The notes beneath the pieces were generated by a model that saw nothing but the letters and a program-made list of their open reading frames with translations, searched no databases and was not told the DNA's origin. DNA of 64,000 nucleotides from Pseudotamlana agarivorans (GTDB taxonomy: Bacteria > Bacteroidota > Bacteroidia > Flavobacteriales > Flavobacteriaceae), in the NCBI RefSeq assembly GCF_018860245.1, contig NZ_JAHKPD010000008.1, positions 315,821 through 379,820 on the forward strand, in the 5' to 3' direction. The position numbers and the translations under genes are program-made. Below, piece after piece: positions 25,514 through 35,071 of the stretch. Within the stretch, counting starts at the first letter, position 1. Every line of letters starts with the position of its first letter.

Positions 25514-27727
25514 ATGAGAAAGATATGGAAATACAGCCTGGTTTTAGTAAGCGCCTGCTTATTGAATTCTTGTGCTTCTAAAACGGAAAAGGAGATGGCT
25601 TCAACTTCCAAAATAAGTGTAAATATAGACGCTAGAATTGATAGTATTTTACCGTTATTAACTTTAGAGGAAAAAGTAGATTTGTGTCATGCACAATCTA
25701 AATTTAGTACCAAAGGTGTAGAACGTCTGGGCATACCAGAAATATGGATGTCCGATGGGCCTCATGGCGTTCGTGCCGAAATTAGTTGGGATTCTTGGGA
25801 TTATGCAGGGTGGACAAACGATTCCATCACAGCCTTTCCTGCATTAACCTGTTTAGCGGCTACTTTTAATCCGGAATTAGCAGGGGAATATGGTTTTAAT
25901 TTAGGTGAAGAAGCCCGGTATCGTGAAAAAGATGTTCTGTTAGGGCCCGGGGTAAACATGTATCGAACCCCGTTTAATGGAAGAAATTTTGAGTATATGG
26001 GTGAAGACCCGTTTTTAGCGTCTACTATGGTCGTGCCTTATATAAAAGGGGTTCAGGAAAATGGTGTGGCCGCTTGTGTAAAGCATTTTGCATTGAACAA
26101 TCAAGAACACTGGCGTGATTTAGTAAATGTTGAAGTTAGTGATAGGGCTTTGCATGAAATCTATTTACCTGCTTTTAAAGCCGCTGTACAAGATGCCGAT
26201 GTATGGGCCATTATGGGAGCTTATAATAAATTTAGAGGTCAGTATACCACACATCATGAGTTGCTTACCAATAAAATTTTAAAAGGCGATTGGAAGTTTG
26301 ATGGCGTTGTAATTAGCGATTGGAGTTCGACACATAGCACCCTTGAAGCTGCAAATAATGGTTTAGATATTGAAATGGGAACCGGAACCGACGGTTTAGG
26401 GACGACCACAGCAAATCATTATCAGCATTATTATTTAGCTAATCCTTTTTTAGAGAAAATTAAAAGCGGTGCGATTTCAGAAGCCGTTTTAAACGATAAA
26501 GTACGTCGTGTGTTAAGACTGCGATTGCGAACCAATATGAATGAAGGCAGACCATTGGGTAGAGCAAATAATGTAGAACACCATGAGGTGGCTAGAAAAG
26601 TAGCGACCGAAGGGATTGTACTCCTTAAAAATGAAGCAAATTTTTTCCCTATAGAAGATCAATCTGGGTTAACTATTACTGTAATTGGCGAAAATGCCAC
26701 AAGGTCTATGACTGCTGGTGGAGGTTCATCAGAGTTAAAACCAAAATTTGAAATTTCTCCTTTGGAAGGTATAAAAGCACGCTATAAAAAAGCAAAAGTG
26801 CTGCATACTATGGGGTATGAAACGGGGGCTTCAGAATATGATATCGTGCACGCACCAACTTTAAATCAAGATTCGCTTAAAGCGGAAGCTATCAAGTTGG
26901 CTAAAGCTGCCGACGTAGTTTTGTTTGTTGGCGGATTAAATAAAAGTCATTTACAAGATTGCGAAGGTGATGATAGGCAACAATTTGGACTCCCATTTGG
27001 GCAAGAAACGCTTATAGATGACATTTCTAAAGCGAACGAAAATCTTGGTTTTATCCTATTAACTGGGAATGCAGTCGCTATGCCTTGGTTAGATAAAGTT
27101 AAAGGCCTTGTGGAGTCTTGGTACTTGGGCAGTATGGCGGGGCACGCCATTGCCGATGTTATTAGTGGCGATGTTAACCCTTCGGGGAAATTACCATTTT
27201 CATTTCCGAAGCAATTAAAAGATAATGGAGCGCATAGTTTTGGTGAAACGTCCTATCCCGGGGTAGATATGACCCAACATTATAAAGAAGATATTTTAGT
27301 AGGTTATAGATGGCATGATACCAAAAATATCGCGCCTCAATATGCTTTTGGATACGGATTGTCATACACCTCTTTTGAATTGAAAAATATGACTTCCGAT
27401 AAGGAAAACTATTCTAAAGATGCTAATATTAAAATAAACTGTACTGTTTCTAATACAGGTGATTTGGCTGGTGCCGAAGTAGTTCAGGTTTATGTTGGTA
27501 AAAAAGATTCGAAGGTAGACCGTGCGTTAAAAGAGTTAAAAGGATTTGCAAAAGTGAGCTTAAATAAAGGTGAACGTAAATCGATTGATGTTGAAATTCC
27601 TGTTTCCAAATTAGCATTTTATAATGCAGATACTGCCAACTGGGAAATAGAAACTGGAGATTATGAGGTGTATGTTGGAAATGCTTCAAATAATATTTCT
27701 GAAACTTTAAAAATAACCATTAACTAG
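25514..27727 (+). CDS. Glycoside hydrolase family 3 lipoprotein
   Basis: Likely a periplasmic or membrane-anchored beta-glycosidase that removes terminal beta-linked sugars. A signal peptide ends in the lipobox LNSC (Cys ~20). The N-terminal GH3 barrel (~45-350) has CVKHFALNNQEHW and the nucleophile Asp in VVISDWSS (about residue 269). The C-terminal GH3 domain (~375-605) carries CEGDDRQQFGLP, whose Glu (~484) fits the acid/base. A fibronectin III-like domain ends the protein (~655-730). The 737 residues are typical. The next gene begins immediately after its stop, so this heads a three-gene operon. Confidence 0.93.
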   Translation: MRKIWKYSLVLVSACLLNSCASKTEKEMASTSKISVNIDARIDSILPLLTLEEKVDLCHAQSKFSTKGVERLGIPEIWMSDGPHGVRAEISWDSWDYAGWTNDSITAFPALTCLAATFNPELAGEYGFNLGEEARYREKDVLLGPGVNMYRTPFNGRNFEYMGEDPFLASTMVVPYIKGVQENGVAACVKHFALNNQEHWRDLVNVEVSDRALHEIYLPAFKAAVQDADVWAIMGAYNKFRGQYTTHHELLTNKILKGDWKFDGVVISDWSSTHSTLEAANNGLDIEMGTGTDGLGTTTANHYQHYYLANPFLEKIKSGAISEAVLNDKVRRVLRLRLRTNMNEGRPLGRANNVEHHEVARKVATEGIVLLKNEANFFPIEDQSGLTITVIGENATRSMTAGGGSSELKPKFEISPLEGIKARYKKAKVLHTMGYETGASEYDIVHAPTLNQDSLKAEAIKLAKAADVVLFVGGLNKSHLQDCEGDDRQQFGLPFGQETLIDDISKANENLGFILLTGNAVAMPWLDKVKGLVESWYLGSMAGHAIADVISGDVNPSGKLPFSFPKQLKDNGAHSFGETSYPGVDMTQHYKEDILVGYRWHDTKNIAPQYAFGYGLSYTSFELKNMTSDKENYSKDANIKINCTVSNTGDLAGAEVVQVYVGKKDSKVDRALKELKGFAKVSLNKGERKSIDVEIPVSKLAFYNADTANWEIETGDYEVYVGNASNNISETLKITIN

Positions 27728-28693
27728 ATGTTAGAGCGTGTTATTTCTGTCTTGATAATCTGTCTTTTTTTTGGATGTAAATCCGAACAAAAAAGTGGTT
27801 CAAAAGAAAATATTAAGGCCAAATTGGTCTATAAAATAGAAGCGAAATTAGGAGAAGGAGCCATTTGGAATTATAAAACCCAGGAGTTGTATTGGGTGGA
27901 TATTGAAGGCAAATCACTTCATGTTTATAATCCGAAACTGAAAACCAATAAAGTTTTTAAAACAAAATCCCGCATCGGAACCGTGGTTCCCATTGACGAA
28001 ATGGAAACCATAATCGCTCTTGAAGATGGTGTGTATATTTTGAACAATAAATCTGGAGATTATAAAATGTTCACAGATATGTCGAACGAATTAGAAGGTT
28101 GTAGGTTGAATGATGGGAAATGTGATCCTTCAGGGAGGCTCTGGGTAGGATCGATGCACTTAAATCAAGAAAAAGGTAAGGCCAATTTGTATACCATTAA
28201 CGGAAAAGGTGTTTTAGAACAAAAATTAAGCAATCGAACGATTTCTAATGGTATCGTTTGGACCGCCAATAGGAACACCATGTATTATATCGATACGCCT
28301 ACTTCACAAATAAAAGCATATGATTATGACGATAAAACAGGGGGGATTTCTAACGAACGGATCGCGGTTCAAATTCCAGTAGATTTTGGTTTCCCCGATG
28401 GTATGACCATAGATGCAGAAGACATGCTGTGGGTTGGTATGTGGAATGGTAATGCCGTAATTAGGTTTAATCCAAAAACGGGTAAAGTACTTCAAAAGAT
28501 TGAAGTTCCTGCTCATAATGTTACAGCTTGTGCTTTTGGTGGTAAAAACCTCGAAATACTCTACATTACTACAGCCTCGGTAGATATGACCGAGGAAGAA
28601 CATAAAGCCTTTCCGCTAGCAGGTTCTTTGTTTTCTGTAATTCCAGGTGTAAAAGGCGTGCAAAGCACCATGTTTAACAAAGCAATTAATTAA
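27728..28693 (+). CDS. SMP-30/gluconolactonase-like lipoprotein
   Basis: A six-bladed beta-propeller of the SMP-30/gluconolaconase/LRE family, acting on sugar lactones in the cell envelope. The signal peptide ends in the lipobox FFGC (Cys ~17). Metal-site residues fit: Glu in LGEGAIWNY (~43), Asn-Asp in GCRLNDGKCDPSGRLWVGS (~124-142), and Asp in GFPDGMTIDAED (~222). The 321 residues are normal. Its ATG directly follows the stop of the upstream GH3, and another GH3 starts 9 bases after it, so it is probably a dedicated lactonase of the PUL pathway. The oxidising partner that would make a lactone is not in the window. Confidence 0.9.
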   Translation: MLERVISVLIICLFFGCKSEQKSGSKENIKAKLVYKIEAKLGEGAIWNYKTQELYWVDIEGKSLHVYNPKLKTNKVFKTKSRIGTVVPIDEMETIIALEDGVYILNNKSGDYKMFTDMSNELEGCRLNDGKCDPSGRLWVGSMHLNQEKGKANLYTINGKGVLEQKLSNRTISNGIVWTANRNTMYYIDTPTSQIKAYDYDDKTGGISNERIAVQIPVDFGFPDGMTIDAEDMLWVGMWNGNAVIRFNPKTGKVLQKIEVPAHNVTACAFGGKNLEILYITTASVDMTEEEHKAFPLAGSLFSVIPGVKGVQSTMFNKAIN

Positions 28694-28702
28694 AATTTAA
28701 CC

Positions 28703-30949
28703 ATGAAAAAAATAGTATTTTTAATAGCGTTAGTCAGTGTTTTTTCTTGTTCAGAAAATAAAAAAACAGCTACTATCAATAGTGATGAAGATAAATTTGT
28801 GAGCGATTTGCTTGCCAAAATGACCCTAGAGGAAAAAATTGGGCAAACCAATTTAAGAGGGACATCAAGTAAAACTAAAGAACTTCCTGAAGCCTTGAAA
28901 CAGGCGGTTAAAAATGGAGAAATTGGCGCCTTTTTAAACATATCGAATTTAGATTATGTAGACGAATTGCAACGCATTGCTGTAGAGGAGAGTCCGAATG
29001 GTATTCCACTCATATTTAGTAGAGACGTTATTCATGGTTTCAAAACCATTTTTCCTATACCGCTTGGTATTGCCGCATCATGGGATACCGAAGTGGCTAA
29101 AAAATCTTCTGAAATTGCAGCGTTTGAAGCTTCAGCAATGGGTATACGTTGGACTTTTGCCCCTATGTTAGATATTGCCAGAGATAGCCGTTGGGGGCGT
29201 ATCGCCGAATCGCCAGGGGAGGATCCTTATTTGGCAAGCCTTTTAGGGAAAGCTTATGTTGAAGGTTTTCAAGGCGACGATTTAAGTCGTCCTACAAGTA
29301 TAGCTGCGTGTGCAAAGCATTTTATGGCTTATGGCGCTGCCATAGGGGGGCGAGATTATAATACGGTAAATATGAGCGAACCCCTGTTGCGCAATGTGTA
29401 TTTACCGCCTTTTAAAGCGGCTGTAGATGCCGGTGCGGCAACTATTATGTCTTCGTTTAATGAAGTTAATGGGATACCTGCATCTGGAAATGAATTCATA
29501 TTAAAACAAGTGCTTCGTGAAGAATTGAATTTTGATGGCTTTGTGGTTAGTGACTGGGATTCGACCGAAGAAATGATAGCACATGGTTTTGCAAGCGATA
29601 AAAAACATGCTGCAGAATTATCGGCAAATGCGGGGATGGACATGGAAATGAACAGCACCTGTTATGCCGATCATTTAAAAGAGTTAATAAGCGAAGGGAA
29701 ATTTTCGGAACAGGAACTAAACGTATTTGTAAAAAATATACTTCGTATTAAATATAGATTAGGACTGTTTGAAAATCCGCATCGCGATAAATCGCATTCT
29801 GGTAACTATTATGCAGAAGCACATATGGATGAGGCCAAAAAAGCAGCTATAAAAAGTGCTGTTTTATTAAAAAATGAAGCTGTTTTGCCTTTAGATAAAA
29901 ATACAAAAGTAGCGCTCATTGGTCCGTTAGCCCATGCACCACATGAGCAGTTAGGTACCTGGGTTTTCGATGGTGAAAAGGAACACACCATTACCCCGGT
30001 TGATGCTTTTAAAACAGCGCATTCTAATTTTAAATATGCAGCTGGTTTTACCCATAGTAGAGATCGTTCTAAAAATGGATATCAGGAAGCCATTCAAGCG
30101 GCAAAAGCTTCCGATGTGATTTTGTTTGTTGGTGGAGAAGAAGCGATACTATCTGGAGAAGCGCATAGTCGCGCCCATATCAATTTACCTGGAGGCCAAG
30201 AAGATCTTATTTTGGAATTAGCCAAATTAGGAAAGCCTATTGTATTGGTAATTATGGCCGGAAGACCAATTACACTTACAAAAATTTTAGATAAAACCAA
30301 TGCCGTATTAATGGCATGGCACCCCGGGACGATGGGTGGCGAAGCCCTTTACGATATGATTTACGGACTTGCCGAACCCGAAGGACGTTTGCCTGTTTCT
30401 TGGCCTAAAACTGCAGGACAGTTGCCTTATTTTTACAATCATAAAAATACAGGACGACCAGCGAATAAAGAGGAGTATATCGAAATGGATGATATACCTA
30501 TTCACGCTTGGCAGAGTTCTCTTGGTAACGATTCTCATTATTTAGATGTTGGTTTCACGCCGCAGTATCCTTTTGGTTATGGTTTAGGGTATTCTGAGTT
30601 TGTTTATGATAATATGTCCATTTCTAAAGATACTATAGGTTTTAATGACACGCTTCATGTTAAAGTTACCGTAACCAATACAGGAAAAAGGCCCAGCAAA
30701 GAAATTGTACAACTGTATACCCAGGATGTCGTGGGAAGTATTACAAGACCAGTTAAAGAGTTAAAACGATTTGAGCATGTTAATTTAAATGCTGGAGAAT
30801 CTAAAGAAATAAGTTTTTCTATAAGCTCAAAAGATTTAGAATTTGTGAATCATAAAATGGTGCAAGCTGCCGAAACTGGAGTTTTTAATATCTGGGTTGG
30901 AGAAAATGCACGTGCTGGTATGAAAGCCTCCTTTTATTTACAAGATTAA
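28703..30949 (+). CDS. Glycoside hydrolase family 3, BglX-like lipoprotein
   Basis: A 748-residue periplasmic beta-glucosidase-type enzyme. The lipobox is FSC with Cys at ~16 in VSVFSCSEN. The GH3 barrel (~35-350) begins KMTLEEKIGQTN and contains CAKHFMAYGAAIGGRDYN and the nucleophile Asp in VVSDWDST (~residue 284). The second GH3 domain has LSGEAHSRAHINLPG, whose Glu (~486) fits the acid/base of the BglX group. A fibronectin III-like domain (~655-740) ends it. Sequence type differs clearly from the first GH3, so the two likely have different linkage or chain-length preferences. It is last in the operon, before a strong terminator. Confidence 0.94.
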   Translation: MKKIVFLIALVSVFSCSENKKTATINSDEDKFVSDLLAKMTLEEKIGQTNLRGTSSKTKELPEALKQAVKNGEIGAFLNISNLDYVDELQRIAVEESPNGIPLIFSRDVIHGFKTIFPIPLGIAASWDTEVAKKSSEIAAFEASAMGIRWTFAPMLDIARDSRWGRIAESPGEDPYLASLLGKAYVEGFQGDDLSRPTSIAACAKHFMAYGAAIGGRDYNTVNMSEPLLRNVYLPPFKAAVDAGAATIMSSFNEVNGIPASGNEFILKQVLREELNFDGFVVSDWDSTEEMIAHGFASDKKHAAELSANAGMDMEMNSTCYADHLKELISEGKFSEQELNVFVKNILRIKYRLGLFENPHRDKSHSGNYYAEAHMDEAKKAAIKSAVLLKNEAVLPLDKNTKVALIGPLAHAPHEQLGTWVFDGEKEHTITPVDAFKTAHSNFKYAAGFTHSRDRSKNGYQEAIQAAKASDVILFVGGEEAILSGEAHSRAHINLPGGQEDLILELAKLGKPIVLVIMAGRPITLTKILDKTNAVLMAWHPGTMGGEALYDMIYGLAEPEGRLPVSWPKTAGQLPYFYNHKNTGRPANKEEYIEMDDIPIHAWQSSLGNDSHYLDVGFTPQYPFGYGLGYSEFVYDNMSISKDTIGFNDTLHVKVTVTNTGKRPSKEIVQLYTQDVVGSITRPVKELKRFEHVNLNAGESKEISFSISSKDLEFVNHKMVQAAETGVFNIWVGENARAGMKASFYLQD

Positions 30950-31011
30950 AAATTGTTTCATTTAATAATATAGTTTGGTTAATAGTTTGTTTTTGGTTTG
31001 TTGAAGATTGA

Positions 31012-31037
31012 GGCGGGTTTATACCCGCCTTCGTTTT
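31012..31037 (+). terminator. terminator of the GH3 operon
   Basis: The stem GGCGGGT / ACCCGCC has a 4-nt TTAT loop and is followed by TTCGTTTTC, 62 bases after the second GH3 stop. Confidence 0.75.
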
Positions 31038-31109
31038 CTAGTATTGTTTTTATAAACGGCCGTATAGTTCTATTTATTAACTTTGAAACTTCAAAGCGTA
31101 GAAATTAAA

Positions 31110-31454
31110 ATGGCTACAAAGACAACCGATATTAACGAATGGACGATTATAAAGTTTATAGCTTCTATTCGACCACAGGATCCAGAAGTTCGAAAACAAC
31201 TTGATTTTGGCTATTCTTATGATGGTAAAGTTGTCATTCTTTTTGAAATCCGATCGGCTTGGGATGCCTCAAAAGAAATAGTACAAAAGGAATTTGCGAA
31301 AATTCGATTTTATAAATCCAAAAAAGAATGGCATTTAAATTGGATGCGCGCCAACGGAAAATGGGAGCTCTACGAACCCTTTTCTAAAGCAACACATTTA
31401 GAAGCATTATTAGATATCGTAAAACAAGATCAGTATGGCTGCTTTTTAGGGTAA
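31110..31454 (+). CDS. DUF3024 family protein
   Basis: A 114-residue soluble protein starting MATKTTDINEW. It matches the DUF3024 pattern, with KVVILFEIRSAWDASK and KEWHLNWMRANGKWELY; the paired Trp-rich strands are typical. The frame can be extended to a TTG at 31083, but the ATG at 31110 is the sensible start. It is separated from the GH3 operon by a terminator and converges on the VCBS gene. Function unknown. Confidence 0.85.
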   Translation: MATKTTDINEWTIIKFIASIRPQDPEVRKQLDFGYSYDGKVVILFEIRSAWDASKEIVQKEFAKIRFYKSKKEWHLNWMRANGKWELYEPFSKATHLEALLDIVKQDQYGCFLG

Positions 31455-31544
31455 CCCTAAAGTAAACGATATAAAGCAAATATACTTTAAGTAAGTTTAA
31501 TGGATTTGCGTTGGTTTTTTTATCTATTAATTAAGGAGCGTTCC

Positions 31545-34500
31545 TTATTGTAGAACCTTCAAAACTTGTAAATAATCATCGTTTTTTACAGCGATCACGT
31601 GTTTTTTACCTCCAATAGTAATTTCTTTAAGATCTTTTACGTCGCCAGGAACATAAAAACCACTTTTTGCAACGGGAATACTTTCAAAATCACCTTTACC
31701 ATTGCCTTTTAGAAACAATCCGAATCCGGCATCGTTTCTAGGGGTTTCTACCTCAGCGTTGTGTAAATTTCCTGCAACTAAGGCATCTAAAAGGCCATCG
31801 CCATCATAATCGTTTATAAGAATGCCGTTAATGCTGGAAAACTGACTTTCAATAGGTAATTCGTGAATGATGAATTTCCCATTTTTATTTTCTAAATACA
31901 CACTTGCAAACGACTTTACTTGATAATGCAAGGCGTTTTCTAAATTGTCTTTACCGTAAACATCTACCAAAGTAGCCTGCGAAAACTTATCGTAGTTTTT
32001 AAACTTTCGTTTGATTCCAGGAATTTGATCTGATGAACATTGACGACCACGAAGCGGGTATTGCTTTCCTTCATTATAGTAGCTTAATACAATATCCTGT
32101 TTGTTGTTTTCATCGAAATCATTCACATAAATATCAAAAGTTTCGGCATCGGTGGCTTTATATTTATAGTTTAAACCATTGTTCCCTATCATATAATCCA
32201 TATCGCCATCACCATCAAAATCACCTTGGTTTATTTGCCACCACCAACCCGTAGTGTCATTGTTTAAACCATAGGTTTCGGTAACATCCTTAAAAACACC
32301 CTTGTTGTTTTGATATACTTTAATAGGCATCCATTCGCCAACAATAATAATGTCTTGCCAAGAATCGTTGTTGAAATCGGTAATTACGGCACTGGTAGCC
32401 ATCCCTAAATCTTTAAAAAATGGCGCTGCCGTTTGCGTGTCGTTCTCAAAAGAAACTTGCGAGTTCGATACATTTTTTAGTAAAAAACTAGAAGCTGGTA
32501 GCGGATATTTCCCTGGTGTTTGCCTGCCTAAAACCAATAGGTCTTGTTTGCCATCTTTATTATAATCCAATGCGAAAACTTTAGAGCCGCTACTGTGAAA
32601 TTCAGGTAATGCCGTTTTCGTTTTACTAAAGTTCCCATTGCCATCGTTAGCGTACAGCCTGTCTTGAAGCATTTTTGAATGTTCAGCATATTCGTAACCG
32701 CCACTTACCACGTACAGATCCAAATCACCATCGCTATCGGCATCAAAAAATAGAGCGCCTAAATCTTCCGAAAGTTTATCGGTATCCAAGGCTGTACTTT
32801 TTTGTTTTTCAAAACCAGTTGCGGTTTGTAAATATAAACTAGAGGTATGACCAAAGGATCCACCAACAAAATAATCATCTAAACCATCGTTGTTAATATC
32901 TCCAACGGCTAATGCTGGCCCTAAAGTAGACATTTTATGTGGTAATAATATTTGTTTATCGTAGTCGTTTACATCATTTTCAATATGTTTATGATGTACT
33001 ACATTTTGTATGGTTTTAAATTGTTTTTTTGAAGGAAGCGTTTTGTGAGCTTCAGAAAGTGTAGCATCAGAAACATGTAAAGTTAAAAGCTGATTCACTG
33101 GAAGGTTTTTTAGCTTTTGAATCGTGCCGTCTTGCCAAACCACTTTAAGACTGTCTACTATGGAGGCTGCACCTAGACCAAAATGTAGTTTAGGTGAAAC
33201 TGAAGATTGAAAGCCTCGAGTGAGTGTTAATTCTTGAACTTGAATGCTATTATTTGTATAAAGGTAAACACGGTTACCTAAGCCAAATTTATTGTGAGAC
33301 CCACCATCAAATTTTATTTGAATAAAATGGTTTGCTATGTTGGTGTTTTCAAAAATTGTGGCTTCCTCATCGATGTTGTTTACGATAAGCTCTAAATCAC
33401 CATCATTATCTAAATCGGCATAGGCTGCTCCGTTAGAAAAACCTTTATGTTCGAGACCCCAATCGGTATTTACACGTTTAAAACCTAAATCTCCTGTGTT
33501 TTTAAAGATGAAATTATCAATTTTTTCCGAAGGAATCATTTTTGTTTTTTCTAGAAGTGAGTATTTGTCGTAAGCTTCTTTTCCTATTTTCTTAAAGAAA
33601 TCTTTGTTGTTTACCTCGCGTCGAGTTCCGTTGGTAACAAACAAATCTTTAAGGCCGTCGTTATCAAAATCGGCTAATAGTGGGCCCCAACTCCAATCGG
33701 TAGATGAGGTGCCTGAAAGTCTGGAAATATTAGAAAAGTGTGGTACACCTTGCTTTTCATACCCCGTGTTTAGTTGTAAGTTGTTCTGCATGTATTGGTA
33801 ATGAAATCCGTAATAAACAGTTTCATGAAACAATTTCGGGTTCATGCTTGCCATGTTTGCTTTTTGGCGACGGTTATTATTAGAGTCCATATCTACCTGA
33901 AAAATATCAAGCAAACCGTCGTTATTAATGTCGGCTATATCGATACCCATACCGTAAAATGCGGTTTGTTTGGTGGCTTCTTTTACAACCTCTTTAAACG
34001 TGCCGTCTTGATTGTTAATGTAGAAAAAATCGGGAATACTATAATCGTTGGATACATACAGGTCCTGCCAGCCATCATTATTAATATCGGCAGCCGTAAT
34101 TCCTAAAGAAAAACTATAGTTTTTAACACCTGCTTCTTCGGTGATATTAGTAAAAGTGTCACCGTCGTTTCTAAATAGTTTGTCCGATTCTTCTAGGGTA
34201 ACATGGTCCATATTATTTTTGTAAACCATGTTGGTTGTAGAAGGATGTGCTATGGGGTAAGTAGCTAGATACAGGTCTAAATCACCATCGTTGTCATAAT
34301 CAAAAAACGTGGCTTGTATGGAGTTTGCTGCATCGTCAATACCGTAAGTTTTCGCTTTTTCAGTAAAGGTGTTATCTTTGTTATTTATAAAAAGTTGGTT
34401 GTTTTTTACACCGTTTTTTCCAGCTACGGCACAATATATATCTAAATAACCATCATGGTTTACATCGGCCATTGTAACGCCGGTATACCATCTGTTATCC

Positions 34501-34826
34501 CCCGTCATGTTGGCGGTTTTGCTAATGTCTTCAAATTTTAATCCGCCTTTGTTGAGGTATAATTTATTAGAGACTTGGTTTCCAATGAAAAAAATATCAT
34601 CTAGACCATCATTATTAATATCTCCAACGGCAACACCGCCACCCATGTATATGGAAGTGTAAGTGAAGTAATTTAAAGAATCGGTTTCTGTTAATTTATT
34701 GCTGAATTGAATATGTGATTGGCTAGATGGAATTTGCTTAAATAAAGGAGATGCGCTTGAGGTGTTCGTGTTTGAATCACAATTTATGAGCACAAAAGCA
34801 AGAAGTAGGAAACCGAATTTACGCAT
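31545..34826 (-). CDS. VCBS/FG-GAP repeat and ASPIC/UnbV lipoprotein
   Basis: A 1093-residue surface-type lipoprotein (lipobox LINC, Cys ~16). It has many FG-GAP/VCBS beta-propeller repeats, each with a calcium-loop signature such as DINNDGLDDIFFIG (~74), DFDNDGLKDLFVTNG (~390) and DFDGDGDMDYMIGN (~868). A CRTAC1-like ASPIC/UnbV domain lies in the middle (~500-585; GLGNRVYLYTNNSIQ, RGFQSSVSPKLHFGLG). These proteins often sit beside SusC/SusD in marine Bacteroidota PULs and may help bind glycans or cell surfaces; the exact role is not established. It lies downstream of susD on the same strand, separated by a terminator-like hairpin. Confidence 0.9.
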   Translation of the reverse strand: MRKFGFLLLAFVLINCDSNTNTSSASPLFKQIPSSQSHIQFSNKLTETDSLNYFTYTSIYMGGGVAVGDINNDGLDDIFFIGNQVSNKLYLNKGGLKFEDISKTANMTGDNRWYTGVTMADVNHDGYLDIYCAVAGKNGVKNNQLFINNKDNTFTEKAKTYGIDDAANSIQATFFDYDNDGDLDLYLATYPIAHPSTTNMVYKNNMDHVTLEESDKLFRNDGDTFTNITEEAGVKNYSFSLGITAADINNDGWQDLYVSNDYSIPDFFYINNQDGTFKEVVKEATKQTAFYGMGIDIADINNDGLLDIFQVDMDSNNNRRQKANMASMNPKLFHETVYYGFHYQYMQNNLQLNTGYEKQGVPHFSNISRLSGTSSTDWSWGPLLADFDNDGLKDLFVTNGTRREVNNKDFFKKIGKEAYDKYSLLEKTKMIPSEKIDNFIFKNTGDLGFKRVNTDWGLEHKGFSNGAAYADLDNDGDLELIVNNIDEEATIFENTNIANHFIQIKFDGGSHNKFGLGNRVYLYTNNSIQVQELTLTRGFQSSVSPKLHFGLGAASIVDSLKVVWQDGTIQKLKNLPVNQLLTLHVSDATLSEAHKTLPSKKQFKTIQNVVHHKHIENDVNDYDKQILLPHKMSTLGPALAVGDINNDGLDDYFVGGSFGHTSSLYLQTATGFEKQKSTALDTDKLSEDLGALFFDADSDGDLDLYVVSGGYEYAEHSKMLQDRLYANDGNGNFSKTKTALPEFHSSGSKVFALDYNKDGKQDLLVLGRQTPGKYPLPASSFLLKNVSNSQVSFENDTQTAAPFFKDLGMATSAVITDFNNDSWQDIIIVGEWMPIKVYQNNKGVFKDVTETYGLNNDTTGWWWQINQGDFDGDGDMDYMIGNNGLNYKYKATDAETFDIYVNDFDENNKQDIVLSYYNEGKQYPLRGRQCSSDQIPGIKRKFKNYDKFSQATLVDVYGKDNLENALHYQVKSFASVYLENKNGKFIIHELPIESQFSSINGILINDYDGDGLLDALVAGNLHNAEVETPRNDAGFGLFLKGNGKGDFESIPVAKSGFYVPGDVKDLKEITIGGKKHVIAVKNDDYLQVLKVLQ

Positions 34827-34965
34827 GTAATTTTTTTTGAATGTTCGTAATTTGTATCATGAATTTATTGCCCTTATGAAGAGGTTACTCTGGAGAATCT
34901 TATAATGATTCGGCAGACGCCTTGCTTCCTTGCTGTGACAAAATCCATATTATTTTTAGAAAATT

Positions 34966-35009
34966 ATAAAAAATAAAGCAGCAAGAAAAGTTTTCTAGCT
35001 GCCTTATTT
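34966..35009 (-). terminator. terminator-like hairpin after susD
   Basis: AAATAAAGCAGC (34971-34982) pairs with GCTGCCTTATTT (34998-35009) with one mismatch, and AGAAAA-TTTTCT pairs inside. A T-rich run follows on the minus strand. It lies 63 bases after susD and 140 bases before the VCBS gene, so it may reduce VCBS expression relative to susCD. Confidence 0.65.
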
Positions 35010-35071
35010 CATGAATGAACTAAACCAATTAATTATGTTTTAAGTTTCCGTTTTTTAAACTGGAAATGGTA

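Noticed and set aside
27174-27689. Minus-strand frames inside the first GH3 gene
   Set aside because: They lie wholly within a well-supported GH3 coding region and have shadow-type composition.
31083-31109. TTG start extending the DUF3024 protein by 9 codons
   Set aside because: The added residues do not fit the family N-terminus, and an ATG with normal context follows at 31110.
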